Part shown: positions 1 through 6,744 of the stretch, piece after piece
Numbering within the stretch: the first letter of the stretch is position 1
Layout: each line of letters starts with the position of its first letter
Assembly (NCBI GenBank): GCA_019114715.1
Contig: DXEZ01000108.1
Coordinates: forward strand, 1 to 15,189
DNA: 15,189 bases
Reading direction: 5' to 3'
Source of the DNA: Candidatus Sphingobacterium stercoripullorum
Lineage (GTDB): Bacteria; Bacteroidota; Bacteroidia; Sphingobacteriales; Sphingobacteriaceae
Program-made: the position numbers and the translations under genes
Notes under the pieces: generated by a model
The model's input: the letters and a program-made list of their open reading frames with translations, nothing else
The model's database searches: none
What the model was told of the DNA's origin: nothing

Positions 1-321
1 CCAGCAAACTTCCTAGATGTTGGTGGTACAGCAAATGCTGAAACTGTTAAAGCTGGTTTTAACATCATCCTAAAAGATCCAAACGTTAAAGCTATATTGA
101 TTAATATTTTTGGAGGTATTGTTCGTTGTGACCGAGTAGCACAAGGAGTAATCGATGCTTACAAAGAAATTGGCGACATTCCAGTTCCAATTATTGTAAG
201 ACTTCAAGGTACTAACGCAGAAGAAGCTAAAAAGCTAATTGACGAGTCGGGATTAGAAGTATTCTCAGCAATACTTTTAAAAGAGGCTGCAGAGTTAGTT
301 ACTAAAGTATTAAAAGACTAA
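1..321 (+). CDS. sucC: Succinyl-CoA synthetase beta subunit, C-terminal part (5' truncated by window)
   Basis: The reading frame is open from base 1 and gives the last 106 residues of the beta subunit of ADP/GDP-forming succinate-CoA ligase, the TCA-cycle enzyme that makes succinate and ATP or GTP from succinyl-CoA. The fragment is the C-terminal ligase/CoA-binding-like lobe. It begins PANFLDVGGTANAE and carries the conserved NIFGGIVRCD stretch and the VPIIVRLQGTNAEEAKKL segment typical of SucC near its end. The stop is TAA at 319-321. The start and the ATP-grasp domain lie upstream of the window. The alpha subunit gene (sucD) does not follow: the next gene is asnS, about 300 bp away, so sucC and sucD are not adjacent in the downstream direction. 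Recognition is by sequence memory of the family; confidence is high. Confidence 0.95.
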   Translation, partial: PANFLDVGGTANAETVKAGFNIILKDPNVKAILINIFGGIVRCDRVAQGVIDAYKEIGDIPVPIIVRLQGTNAEEAKKLIDESGLEVFSAILLKEAAELVTKVLKD

Positions 322-342
322 TACTATTTAAAAGGCTTTTTA

Positions 343-432
343 TTGTGCCGTAATCTCATTAGTGTTTCACTCTTGAGCATTGCGGCACAATTGCTTTTGG
401 GCCACACCAGTTTCCTCTGATTTAGAAAGCAA
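343..432 (+). other. Two adjacent hairpins in the sucC-asnS gap; possible sucC terminator or structured 3' RNA
   Basis: Bases 343-354 pair with 379-390 (12 pairs, one G-U). After a single bulged C at 378, bases 355-358 pair with 374-377, then 361-364 pair with 368-371 around a 3-nt loop. This gives about 20 pairs in 48 nt. Immediately next to it, TTGCTTT (391-397) pairs perfectly with AAAGCAA (426-432). The first hairpin starts 22 nt after the sucC stop. Only a broken U-run (UUGCUUUUGG) follows it, so it is not a textbook intrinsic terminator, though a terminator or mRNA-stabilising role is the simplest reading. The remainder of the 322-617 gap (about 433-545) shows nothing I recognise apart from the asnS promoter. 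Confidence 0.5.
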
Positions 433-547
433 CTATACCTCTTAGCCTAGCGAAAAGGGCACACCTAAAACCAGAACTATAAGCACCTTAACAATAGAAA
501 AACCGATTTCTTTAAGCTGACTTTCATTAATAATTCTTGATTACTCC

Positions 548-577
548 TTGCAATACGCACTTAATAGCTTATTTTTG
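548..577 (+). promoter_or_regulatory. asnS promoter (Bacteroidota type, -33 TTG / -7 TATTTTTG)
   Basis: TTG at 548-550 and TATTTTTG at 570-577 are 19 bp apart, matching the TTG-N19-TAnnTTTG pattern known for Bacteroidota vegetative promoters. The start point would be about 581, leaving a leader of about 37 nt before the ATG at 618. Confidence 0.7.
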
Positions 578-617
578 TGCTCATTGTATATATTAGCGCT
601 AGCAATTGAAAGAAAAA

Positions 618-2066
618 ATGGAACACATTCGTATAAAAAAATTATTGCAATCCCAAGAACTGCTTGACCAAGAAGTCACAGTGAAAGGTTGGGTTAGAAC
701 ATTTAGAAACAATCAATTTATAGCTCTCAACGATGGCTCCTGCTTAAAAAACCTACAAATCGTAGTAGACTTTGCCAATACCCCAGCAGAGACCTTAAAG
801 CGGATTACTACTGGAGCTGCTATTAAAGCAACTGGGACTTTAACCGCGTCTATGGGCAAAGGACAAAGCGTTGAAATAAAAGCTCAAAACATAGAAATTC
901 TAGGTGATGCAGATCCAGAGAAATATCCTCTACAGCCGAAACGCCACAGCTTGGAGTTTTTAAGAGAAATTGCACACTTAAGATTCAGGACCAATACATT
1001 TCAGGCTGTTTTTAAAGTACGAAATGCATTAGCGTTTGCTATTCACAAGTTCTTCCAGGAGAAAGACTTCGTATACATGCACACACCAATTATTACTGCA
1101 TCAGATGCAGAAGGTGCAGGTGAAATGTTTCAAGTGACTACTTTAGACTTAAAGCAAGTTCCTAAAGATGAGAACGGCAAAGTAGACTTCAAAAATGACT
1201 TTTTTGGAAAGCAAACTAACCTAACTGTTTCCGGACAGCTAGAAGGAGAACTGGCTGCACTAGCATTCGGTAATATATATACATTCGGACCTACCTTTAG
1301 AGCGGAAAACTCGAATACTACCAGACACCTCGCTGAGTTTTGGATGATAGAGCCAGAAATGGCATTCTATGACCTGGAGGACAACATGGATTTGGCCGAA
1401 GAAATGCTTAAATACGTAATCAGCTATGCACTAGAAACCTGTGCCGATGAGATAGATTTCTTGCAGCAGCGATTGATGGAAGAAGAAAAGAGCAAACCTC
1501 AAAAGGACCGCTCCCCTATGGCATTAAAAGAAAAGCTTGCATTTTGTTTGGATAACGATTTCGAGCGATTAACCTATACAGAGGCTATTGAAATCCTCAG
1601 ACGGAGTAAGGAGAACCAAAAGAAAAGATTTAAATATCCAGTCGAAGGCTGGGGTATTGACTTGCAGTCCGAGCATGAAAGATTCCTAGTAGAGAAGCAC
1701 TTCAAAAAGCCCGTTATCCTAACCGATTACCCAGCGGATATTAAAGCTTTCTATATGAAGGCAAGCCCAACGAGTGAAGAAGGAAGGAACACGGTTAAAG
1801 CGATGGATATTCTTTTCCCAGGGATTGGAGAGTTGGTAGGTGGTTCGCAAAGAGAAGAAGATTACGACACACTGCTTGAAAGAATGAAGCAGATGAATAT
1901 TCCAACCAAGGAAATGAGCTGGTTTTTAGATACAAGAAGATTTGGCTCGGTACCGCACTCGGGTTTCGGATTGGGATTTGAGCGTTTGGTATTATTTGTG
2001 ACTGGAATGACCAACATAAGAGATGTCATTCCATTTCCAAGATATCCTGGACACGCAGAATTCTAA
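618..2066 (+). CDS. asnS: Asparaginyl-tRNA synthetase
   Basis: A class IIb aminoacyl-tRNA synthetase that charges tRNA-Asn with asparagine using ATP. It is 482 aa from the ATG at 618, slightly longer than the roughly 466 aa of the E. coli enzyme. I chose this ATG over an in-frame TTG at 606 because it follows an A-rich tract typical of the phylum and starts the expected MEHIRIKKLL. The N-terminal OB-fold anticodon-binding domain is at about residues 18-105 (VTVKGWVRTFRNNQFIALND). The class II catalytic domain follows, with motif 2 at about 222-250 (FRAENSNTTRHLAEFWMIEP), which is specific to AsnRS rather than AspRS. Motif 3 is at about 448-458 (GFGLGFERLVL). The C-terminus PFPRYPGHAEF is the usual AsnRS ending. 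It is a single-gene unit with its own promoter and terminator. Confidence 0.96.
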   Translation: MEHIRIKKLLQSQELLDQEVTVKGWVRTFRNNQFIALNDGSCLKNLQIVVDFANTPAETLKRITTGAAIKATGTLTASMGKGQSVEIKAQNIEILGDADPEKYPLQPKRHSLEFLREIAHLRFRTNTFQAVFKVRNALAFAIHKFFQEKDFVYMHTPIITASDAEGAGEMFQVTTLDLKQVPKDENGKVDFKNDFFGKQTNLTVSGQLEGELAALAFGNIYTFGPTFRAENSNTTRHLAEFWMIEPEMAFYDLEDNMDLAEEMLKYVISYALETCADEIDFLQQRLMEEEKSKPQKDRSPMALKEKLAFCLDNDFERLTYTEAIEILRRSKENQKKRFKYPVEGWGIDLQSEHERFLVEKHFKKPVILTDYPADIKAFYMKASPTSEEGRNTVKAMDILFPGIGELVGGSQREEDYDTLLERMKQMNIPTKEMSWFLDTRRFGSVPHSGFGLGFERLVLFVTGMTNIRDVIPFPRYPGHAEF

Positions 2067-2093
2067 AATCTAATAAAGACAAAAATAATGTAT

Positions 2094-2128
2094 AAGGCTG
2101 CCTTCAATAGAACAAGGTGGCCTTTTTA
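2094..2128 (+). terminator. asnS intrinsic terminator
   Basis: AAGGCTGCCTT (2094-2104) pairs with AAGGTGGCCTT (2114-2124), with two G-U pairs, around a 9-nt loop. The run of T to 2127 follows directly. It lies 28 nt after the asnS stop. Confidence 0.8.
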
Positions 2129-2152
2129 TTTCTAGAAAAAGAAAGGAATTTT

Positions 2153-2188
2153 TTGTAAATTTATAGGTGTAAGTTTTGCAATTTACAA
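2153..2188. promoter_or_regulatory. Dyad upstream of the YciO-type gene
   Basis: TTGTAAATT (2153-2161) and AATTTACAA (2180-2188) form a perfect 9-bp inverted repeat with an 18-bp spacer, ending 29 bp before the ATG at 2218. It could be an operator or leader hairpin. A near-match to the -7 element (AAGTTTTG, 2171-2178) lies inside the spacer, but no exact TAnnTTTG is visible for this gene. Confidence 0.3.
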
Positions 2189-2217
2189 TTATAGATTTTT
2201 TTCATTAATTTCTAGGT

Positions 2218-2838
2218 ATGATTATTAAACTATATAACGAGCAGCCCAATGCAAGGCTGGTCCAGCAAGTTGTTTCTGTTCTTGAAAAAGGAGGCATAAT
2301 AATTTATCCTACGGATACAGTGTACGGTATAGGCTGCGATATCACCAACCCTAAAGCGATTGAGAAGATATACAAAATCAGAGGTTTGGATCCCAAAAAA
2401 GCGCACCTCTCATTTATTTGTTACGACTTAACAGATATCTCCCAATATACCAAGCCTTTTAACACCAAGATATTTAGGATAGTTAAAAGAGCACTTCCTG
2501 GTCCCTACACTTTTATATTTAACGCAACTACGCAGGTACCTAAGCTACTAAGCTCCAAAAAGAAGACTGTAGGTATACGTGTTCCAGACAACAACATCAT
2601 TAGAGAAATTGTCAAGCAACTCGGAAGGCCCATAGTGACCACTTCGATAAGGGATGACGATGATATCATTGAGTATTCTACCGATCCAGAGCTAATCCAT
2701 GAGAAATATGAAAACACGGTAGATTTAGTAATAGATGGTGGTTATGGCGACAACACGCCTTCCACAGTGGTTGATGTAAGCAGTGGGGATGTTGAGGTAA
2801 TAAGAGAAGGGAAAGGTGAGGTGAATTGGATGTTTTAA
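2218..2838 (+). CDS. yciO: YciO-type member of the Sua5/YrdC/YciO family (threonylcarbamoyl-AMP synthase-like)
   Basis: A 206-aa single-domain protein of the YrdC-like fold. Sua5 and TsaC members make L-threonylcarbamoyl-AMP from threonine, bicarbonate and ATP for the t6A37 modification of tRNA. Visible motifs are YPTDTVYGIG (30-39), KIRGLDPKKAHLS (53-65), PGPYTFI (94-100), GIRVP (119-123), PSTVVD (181-186) and IREG (195-198). Length and motif order match E. coli YciO rather than TsaC or the two-domain Sua5. The canonical S-x-N motif after the fourth strand is replaced by TTSIRDDDD (141-149), as in YciO. It may therefore not be the cell's main t6A enzyme: a second canonical tsaC/sua5 elsewhere would be expected. 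Family assignment is firm; biochemical role is inference. Confidence 0.85.
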   Translation: MIIKLYNEQPNARLVQQVVSVLEKGGIIIYPTDTVYGIGCDITNPKAIEKIYKIRGLDPKKAHLSFICYDLTDISQYTKPFNTKIFRIVKRALPGPYTFIFNATTQVPKLLSSKKKTVGIRVPDNNIIREIVKQLGRPIVTTSIRDDDDIIEYSTDPELIHEKYENTVDLVIDGGYGDNTPSTVVDVSSGDVEVIREGKGEVNWMF

Positions 2839-2861
2839 CGCAGCCTCCTATTATATTGGCA

Positions 2862-2887
2862 CTAAAACCTCTTTTTAGAGGTTTTAG
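2862..2887. terminator. Bidirectional terminator between the YciO-type gene and the DUF721 gene
   Basis: CTAAAACCTCT (2862-2872) and AGAGGTTTTAG (2877-2887) form a perfect 11-bp stem with a TTTT loop. Each strand reads A-tract, stem, T-tract, so it can stop transcripts from both converging genes. Confidence 0.8.
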
Positions 2888-2934
2888 CTTACCCTGTGGA
2901 AGTATAGGTTCCTTGCCATTATCCAACAAGCGTG

Positions 2935-3225
2935 CTACATAATAATTAGCTCTTCGACTACTACCTGGCCGATGTGTTCGTTTAATCTTCCAATTATTTG
3001 CTTTCTCATCATCGCCAGCTCATTTTTTACAACTGCAGACTCAATGTGTACGTAGAGCTTTTTATCGCGAACATACATCTTCTGGGTTCTATTAGAAACG
3101 GATTTTCCCATCACTTCTTCCCAAGCGTTAATAATAGAAACCTCGTTATATTTCCTACGGAGTTTTAAAGCGTCCAACCATTTTTCAATGGCCTCGCCAA
3201 TCGGAGTATTGCCTTTCCTTATCAT
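2935..3225 (-). CDS. DUF721 / DciA-like protein
   Basis: A 96-aa protein with the DUF721 pattern: an N-terminal helix (IGEAIEKWLDALKLRRKYNE) followed by INAWEEVMGKSVSNRT and a KLYVHIESAVVKNELAMMRK segment. In bacteria lacking DnaC or DnaI, the DUF721 domain defines DciA, a loader or regulator of the replicative helicase DnaB. This protein is a short version containing little beyond that domain. Its ATG overlaps the recF stop as ATGA (3222-3225), so it is translationally coupled to recF, a replication-repair neighbour that suits the assignment. Stop is TAG, followed by the shared terminator at 2862-2887. The DUF721 assignment is good; DciA function is inferred from the family. Confidence 0.8.
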   Translation of the reverse strand: MIRKGNTPIGEAIEKWLDALKLRRKYNEVSIINAWEEVMGKSVSNRTQKMYVRDKKLYVHIESAVVKNELAMMRKQIIGRLNEHIGQVVVEELIIM

Positions 3226-4331
3226 ACCTTTAATTTAGCCTCTGCATTTTCAATCTCAAAAATTCGCACCTCTCGGTGTATCTGCTCAAATATATCGGAC
3301 AGCCTCTGTGTATCGACATCGGTAATAAAAATCTGACCGAAATTCTCCTCGGAAACCATATCCATTAACTTTTTGGTTCTACTTTGATCCAGTCTATCAA
3401 AAATATCATCCAATAACAAAAGAGGATTAATTTTCTTATTCCGTTTTAAAAAGGAGAATTGTGCTAGTTTAAGGGCAATCAAAAATGTCTTTTGCTGTCC
3501 CTGAGAACCAAATTTTTTAAGTGGCATATCTTGGTGGATGGTAAACACCAAATCATCGCGATGGATCCCTTGAGAGGTACGCTCCAAATAGCGGTCTTTT
3601 TCAAGATTCTCCTCCAGCAGCAATTGAAAGTCCTTATTTTCAAGCGGCGATTTATAGGTAAGCTTGACCTCTTCAACTTCTTCAGATAAAAAATTATAAT
3701 GGGTTATAAAGTCTGGTAAAAACTCTTCTATAAACTCCAACCGCCGTTTATAAATTTGATTTCCAATCTCCACTAGCTGTCCATCAAACACCTGCAACAA
3801 CGATAAATCCAGCTGATACTGTCCCTTGGCTTGTTTTAGCAAAGTATTTCTTTGTTGAAGGACTTTATTATATTTTATTAAGGTGTCTAGGTATTGATTA
3901 TCCGTTTGTGAGATGACGTTATCCATAAAGCGCCTACGGAACTCACTTCCCTCAATAATTATTTGATTATCATTTGGAGTAATCATCACCAAAGGGAAAA
4001 GGCCAATGTGATCCGCCAAGCGGTTATATTCCTTTTTATTTCTATGAAATTGTTTTTTCTGGTTACGTTTAACTGCGCAGCTTACCACATCACTTACCCC
4101 ATCTTTCTGAAAAGACCCTTGCACCATAAACCAGTTTTCACCCGTCTTAATTTGCTGCGAATCAATTGGATTGAAGTAGGATTTACAGAGGGACAAATAA
4201 TGTATGGCATCCAGTAAATTGGTTTTCCCAGCGCCATTCTTTCCAGTAAAAGCATTGACTCCAGAACTAAATTCAAGTTCTCCCTCTGAATAGTTTTTAA
4301 AATTTAAAACCGACAAGCGTTTTAACCACAT
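3222..4331 (-). CDS. recF: DNA replication and repair protein RecF
   Basis: A 369-aa SMC-like ABC ATPase that binds gapped DNA and, with RecO and RecR, loads RecA. It starts MWLKRLSVLNFKNY, the usual RecF N-terminus. Walker A is GKNGAGKT (30-37), the ABC signature region is GSQGQQKTF (275-283), and Walker B is LLLLDDIFDRLD (304-315). The length is normal for the family. It is the first gene of a pair with the DUF721 gene (4-bp overlap) and is not beside dnaA, dnaN or gyrB. An exact -7 element sits 4 nt before its ATG, so its mRNA is probably leaderless. DUF4834 ends 37 bp upstream on the same strand, so readthrough could also supply it. Confidence 0.96.
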   Translation of the reverse strand: MWLKRLSVLNFKNYSEGELEFSSGVNAFTGKNGAGKTNLLDAIHYLSLCKSYFNPIDSQQIKTGENWFMVQGSFQKDGVSDVVSCAVKRNQKKQFHRNKKEYNRLADHIGLFPLVMITPNDNQIIIEGSEFRRRFMDNVISQTDNQYLDTLIKYNKVLQQRNTLLKQAKGQYQLDLSLLQVFDGQLVEIGNQIYKRRLEFIEEFLPDFITHYNFLSEEVEEVKLTYKSPLENKDFQLLLEENLEKDRYLERTSQGIHRDDLVFTIHQDMPLKKFGSQGQQKTFLIALKLAQFSFLKRNKKINPLLLLDDIFDRLDQSRTKKLMDMVSEENFGQIFITDVDTQRLSDIFEQIHREVRIFEIENAEAKLKV

Positions 4332-4335
4332 AGCC

Positions 4336-4343
4336 CAAAGTTA
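4336..4343 (-). promoter_or_regulatory. recF -7 element (TAACTTTG), 4 nt from the start codon
   Basis: Minus-strand TAACTTTG is followed by GGCT and then the recF ATG. By comparison with the SRP RNA promoter the start point is about 4332, one base before the ATG. No TTG is visible at the expected -33 position. Confidence 0.5.
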
Positions 4344-4367
4344 CGGCTTTTTTGGTACTTTATAGTT

Positions 4368-4694
4368 TTAATTTATCTCTTCGAAATCTATAAACTCTCC
4401 AGCCTCCTTGGAAATCGCACGCTTTTTAGATTTCTCATTTTTCGGAGGTATATAATCGATTTGAACATCCTCCCCATCTTCAGCGGAGTAACGCTGCTGA
4501 GAGTTGTTATTAAAAGGGTTTCCAGATTGATAATAGAACCCCCTACCAGAAAAACCTCCTGGATTTTCCTGCGCCTTGCGCATCATCTTCTCGGTGAATT
4601 TCTTTAAGAAAAAAGGCGCTAGAAGCCTCATTAAGTACTTAAACAAATACCAACCAATGATAAGAAAAAATAAAAACTTTAATAATCCTGCCAT
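4368..4694 (-). CDS. Small membrane-anchored protein, DUF4834-like
   Basis: 108 aa, function unknown. Residues 3-22 (GLLKFLFFLIIGWYLFKYLM) form one hydrophobic helix, followed by a basic stretch (KKFTEKMMRKAQ), a Gly/Asn/Gln-rich linker (45-70) and an acidic/basic hydrophilic tail ending EFIDFEEIN. This architecture resembles the Bacteroidota DUF4834 family, a recollection I cannot check here. It lies between the PH-like gene and recF on the same strand, with its own exact -7 element. A cytoplasmic tail on a single N-terminal anchor is the likely topology. Confidence 0.65.
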   Translation of the reverse strand: MAGLLKFLFFLIIGWYLFKYLMRLLAPFFLKKFTEKMMRKAQENPGGFSGRGFYYQSGNPFNNNSQQRYSAEDGEDVQIDYIPPKNEKSKKRAISKEAGEFIDFEEIN

Positions 4695-4714
4695 AGTTCT
4701 ACGAATCTATCACA

Positions 4715-4722
4715 CAAACATA
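4715..4722 (-). promoter_or_regulatory. Promoter -7 element (TATGTTTG) of the DUF4834-like gene
   Basis: An exact TAnnTTTG on the minus strand, 20 nt before the ATG at 4694, predicting a leader of about 17 nt. No clear -33 TTG. Confidence 0.5.
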
Positions 4723-4729
4723 ATAAACT

Positions 4730-4768
4730 AGACCTTTATTTTCCGTCACTTATTTGTAACGAAGGTCT
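4730..4768 (-). terminator. Possible terminator after the tilS / PH-like operon
   Basis: AGACCTT (4730-4736) and AAGGTCT (4762-4768) are a perfect 7-bp inverted repeat with an imperfect inner stem (CGTCAC against GTAACG), just after the PH-like gene stop. The following T-run on the minus strand is short, so this is tentative. Confidence 0.4.
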
Positions 4769-4782
4769 TATATTAACATAAT

Positions 4783-5268
4783 TTAAGAACCTTTCTGTTC
4801 TTTCAATGCTTTTTCAAATTCTATGGGCCGCTGGGTGCCTATAATGTATTTTTTACCATTTTTCAATTGTAGCCAAATTGCATCATTGCCAGAAGCAAAA
4901 AATCTTATATTCCCATTTTTATGCAAGTTATAAACGGGGTTATTGAAGAAAAACCTACTGTATGGCTTTCTTTTCACCTTATGTATTTCGCCAATGGGGA
5001 TATTCACCGTTGTGGAAGACCACAATCCTGAAATAATAATTTCTTCTTTTGTTATTTCCGTCTTAAACTGCACCAAATACAACATAACAACCGATATGAT
5101 GATGATGATGCAACCCACTAAAAAAAACAGTTGCTGTGAGTTTTTGTCTTCCTTTGCTGTGAAATAATAAGCCACAAAACAGAATAGGGCTAAAATAAGC
5201 CTTACACTAATCCAGCTTTTATCACGGCCTAAATATTGTTTTTCTTCAAAAAATGGTAGTTCGCTCAT
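4783..5268 (-). CDS. Membrane protein with two helices and a PH-like (bPH) domain
   Basis: 161 aa. A short hydrophilic N-terminus is followed by two transmembrane helices at about 20-37 and 46-66 joined by a tight charged turn (AKEDKNSQQ). A soluble beta-rich domain runs over about 70-158: EITKEEIIISGLW, then NIPIGEIHKVKR, then WLQLKNGKKYIIGTQRP and a final helix. That pattern of strands ending in IGTQRPxEFEKAL is typical of bacterial PH-like membrane proteins. The function is unknown. Its ATG overlaps the tilS stop (ATGA, 5265-5268), so it is the second gene of a tilS operon. Coupling to tilS does not by itself imply a tRNA role. Confidence 0.75.
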   Translation of the reverse strand: MSELPFFEEKQYLGRDKSWISVRLILALFCFVAYYFTAKEDKNSQQLFFLVGCIIIIISVVMLYLVQFKTEITKEEIIISGLWSSTTVNIPIGEIHKVKRKPYSRFFFNNPVYNLHKNGNIRFFASGNDAIWLQLKNGKKYIIGTQRPIEFEKALKEQKGS

Positions 5269-6602
5269 AGCTTATTATTACACCATACTAATTTAAGAAC
5301 TTTTTCGGTATTTCCTTGTAGCTTATAACGATTATCAATTCTAAGACCTACAACCCAAAGGATTTCTCCATTCCCATTGACAAGGACACCAACTTTCTCT
5401 TTTTCAAATAGGGAAAGCTTGATGTTGATTAAAAAATCGCTGATCTTCTTTCGCCCGTTCATCCCTAAAGGGACAAAGTAATCCCCCTCCTGCCAACCTC
5501 TTAGGGTAATAGGAAATTGAATTTTAGAAAAATCCAGCATAGCTACATGGGCAGATGGATCAATAATAGGATCTGCCAGCTCTACCTTGACCTCCCCTCC
5601 TAACCAGCTGTACGCACCTTGAGGCTCATGGATTACAATGTGGTCTGCTGCCTCCTGTTCGTGTATCTTACGCAGGAGAAACACCTCACGGTCTACCAGA
5701 AGCTCGTGAGTAGGAGATAAAAAACGAGTTCCCGAGTCCTGAGGAAAACTAGAGGCTATATCTTCCACAACGCTTTTTATAAAATTATAAGGTCTAAAAA
5801 CTTGAAAAAGTAAAGGCACGTTATCTTTCACTCCTTTAAATTTAGCAAAGGGAATAGCATACCCTTGCACTTGCGGATCGAAAAGCGCCTTGCGCCGGTC
5901 CTCTACTAACTGTTCAAAAAGACTTTCCTCCTCCTGAAACCGAGCAATATTATCGCGCATAATCTCCTCGAAGTTAGGCTCAACCTCTTTAAATAGAGGT
6001 AAAATATCTAACCGCAGTTTATTGCGTAAATACTTATTGGAAAAATTACTCTTATCGTCTCGGTAAGGGATACCATAATTGCCGATGGCCTCTATGACCT
6101 GCTGTGCACTAAGAAATAATAAAGGGCGAATAACCTTACCCTTAATGGGTAATATGCCATGCATACCCTTTAGACCAGTACCCCGGATCAGGTTAACAAA
6201 TACGGTTTCAATTTGATCATTATGGTGCTGCGCAATTGCTACTCGATCAAAACCCTCCTCCTTTGCAAGGCTTAAAAACCATGAGTATCGCAACTCCCTA
6301 GCTGCCATCTGAATGGAAATCCCTTTGGAGGCAGCATACGATTCCGTATCAAAATGCTGAACATATACTGGAATGTCGTTTTCTTTGGCAAAGTCCTCAA
6401 CTAACTGTTGGTCTAGATCGGACTCCTCCCCACGAAGGTGAAAATTACAATGAGCGATGGAAAAATTGCATTTTGCTTTTAAAAAGAGCCAACTCATCAG
6501 CATAGAATCTCTACCACCACTGACTCCCAGCAAAATACGACAAGAAGAATCAAACAGCTTATTGGATTCCACGAAGTTTTCAAAGCCCTCTACAATATTC
6601 AT
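5265..6602 (-). CDS. tilS: tRNA(Ile)-lysidine synthase
   Basis: 445 aa. TilS uses ATP and lysine to convert C34 of the CAU-anticodon tRNA-Ile into lysidine, changing both its codon reading (AUA) and its charging identity. The PP-loop SGGRDS is at 28-33 within ILLGVSGGRDSM. The N-type ATP-PPase domain continues with HCNFHLRGEESD and the VAIAQHHNDQIETVFVNLIRGTG block. The C-terminal TilS domain shows ITLRGWQEGDYFVPLGMNGRKK and ends VLKLVW. I prefer the ATG at 6602 to an in-frame TTG at 6623. The shorter start gives the family-like MNIVEGFENFVE, and the longer one would begin upstream of the predicted transcription start. The PH-like gene follows with a 4-bp overlap. Confidence 0.95.
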   Translation of the reverse strand: MNIVEGFENFVESNKLFDSSCRILLGVSGGRDSMLMSWLFLKAKCNFSIAHCNFHLRGEESDLDQQLVEDFAKENDIPVYVQHFDTESYAASKGISIQMAARELRYSWFLSLAKEEGFDRVAIAQHHNDQIETVFVNLIRGTGLKGMHGILPIKGKVIRPLLFLSAQQVIEAIGNYGIPYRDDKSNFSNKYLRNKLRLDILPLFKEVEPNFEEIMRDNIARFQEEESLFEQLVEDRRKALFDPQVQGYAIPFAKFKGVKDNVPLLFQVFRPYNFIKSVVEDIASSFPQDSGTRFLSPTHELLVDREVFLLRKIHEQEAADHIVIHEPQGAYSWLGGEVKVELADPIIDPSAHVAMLDFSKIQFPITLRGWQEGDYFVPLGMNGRKKISDFLINIKLSLFEKEKVGVLVNGNGEILWVVGLRIDNRYKLQGNTEKVLKLVWCNNKL

Positions 6603-6605
6603 TCT

Positions 6606-6639
6606 CAAACTTATATATTTCAATATTTAATTCCAACAA
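6606..6639 (-). promoter_or_regulatory. tilS promoter (TTGTTG / TAAGTTTG), 3 nt from the start codon
   Basis: Minus-strand -7 TAAGTTTG (6613-6606) has TTG 20 bp upstream (6636-6634), within a TTGTTG. AGA and then the ATG follow directly, so the predicted start point coincides with the first base of the ATG. Confidence 0.6.
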
Positions 6640-6683
6640 GTTTTTCCTTTCCTAATTTCCAAAACGTAATAACAGAATAAATA

Positions 6684-6719
6684 CATTAACTTTTTTTAGT
6701 GAAATTCACACAGTTAATG
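6684..6719. promoter_or_regulatory. Nested dyads in the tilS / OstA-like divergent region
   Basis: CATTAACT (6684-6691) and AGTTAATG (6712-6719) form a perfect 8-bp inverted repeat. Inside it is the near-palindrome GTGAAATTCAC (6699-6709). Both lie where the -33 region of the OstA-like promoter should be, so they could be an operator. No regulator can be named. Confidence 0.35.
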
Positions 6720-6732
6720 CAATCAAATTGTC

Positions 6733-6740
6733 TATTTTTG
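6733..6740 (+). promoter_or_regulatory. -7 element (TATTTTTG) of the OstA-like gene, 4 nt from its GTG
   Basis: TATTTTTG is followed by CAGG and the GTG start at 6745. The predicted start point is 6744. A proper -33 TTG is not visible; TTA at 6714-6716 is the closest. Confidence 0.5.
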
Positions 6741-6744
6741 CAGG

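Noticed and set aside
606..617. TTG at 606 as the asnS start
   Set aside because: The ATG at 618 has the A-rich upstream context and gives the expected N-terminus.
2678..2929. 83-aa minus-strand reading frame downstream of the DUF721 gene
   Set aside because: It crosses the bidirectional terminator and the YciO coding end; His/Leu/Pro-rich shadow composition.
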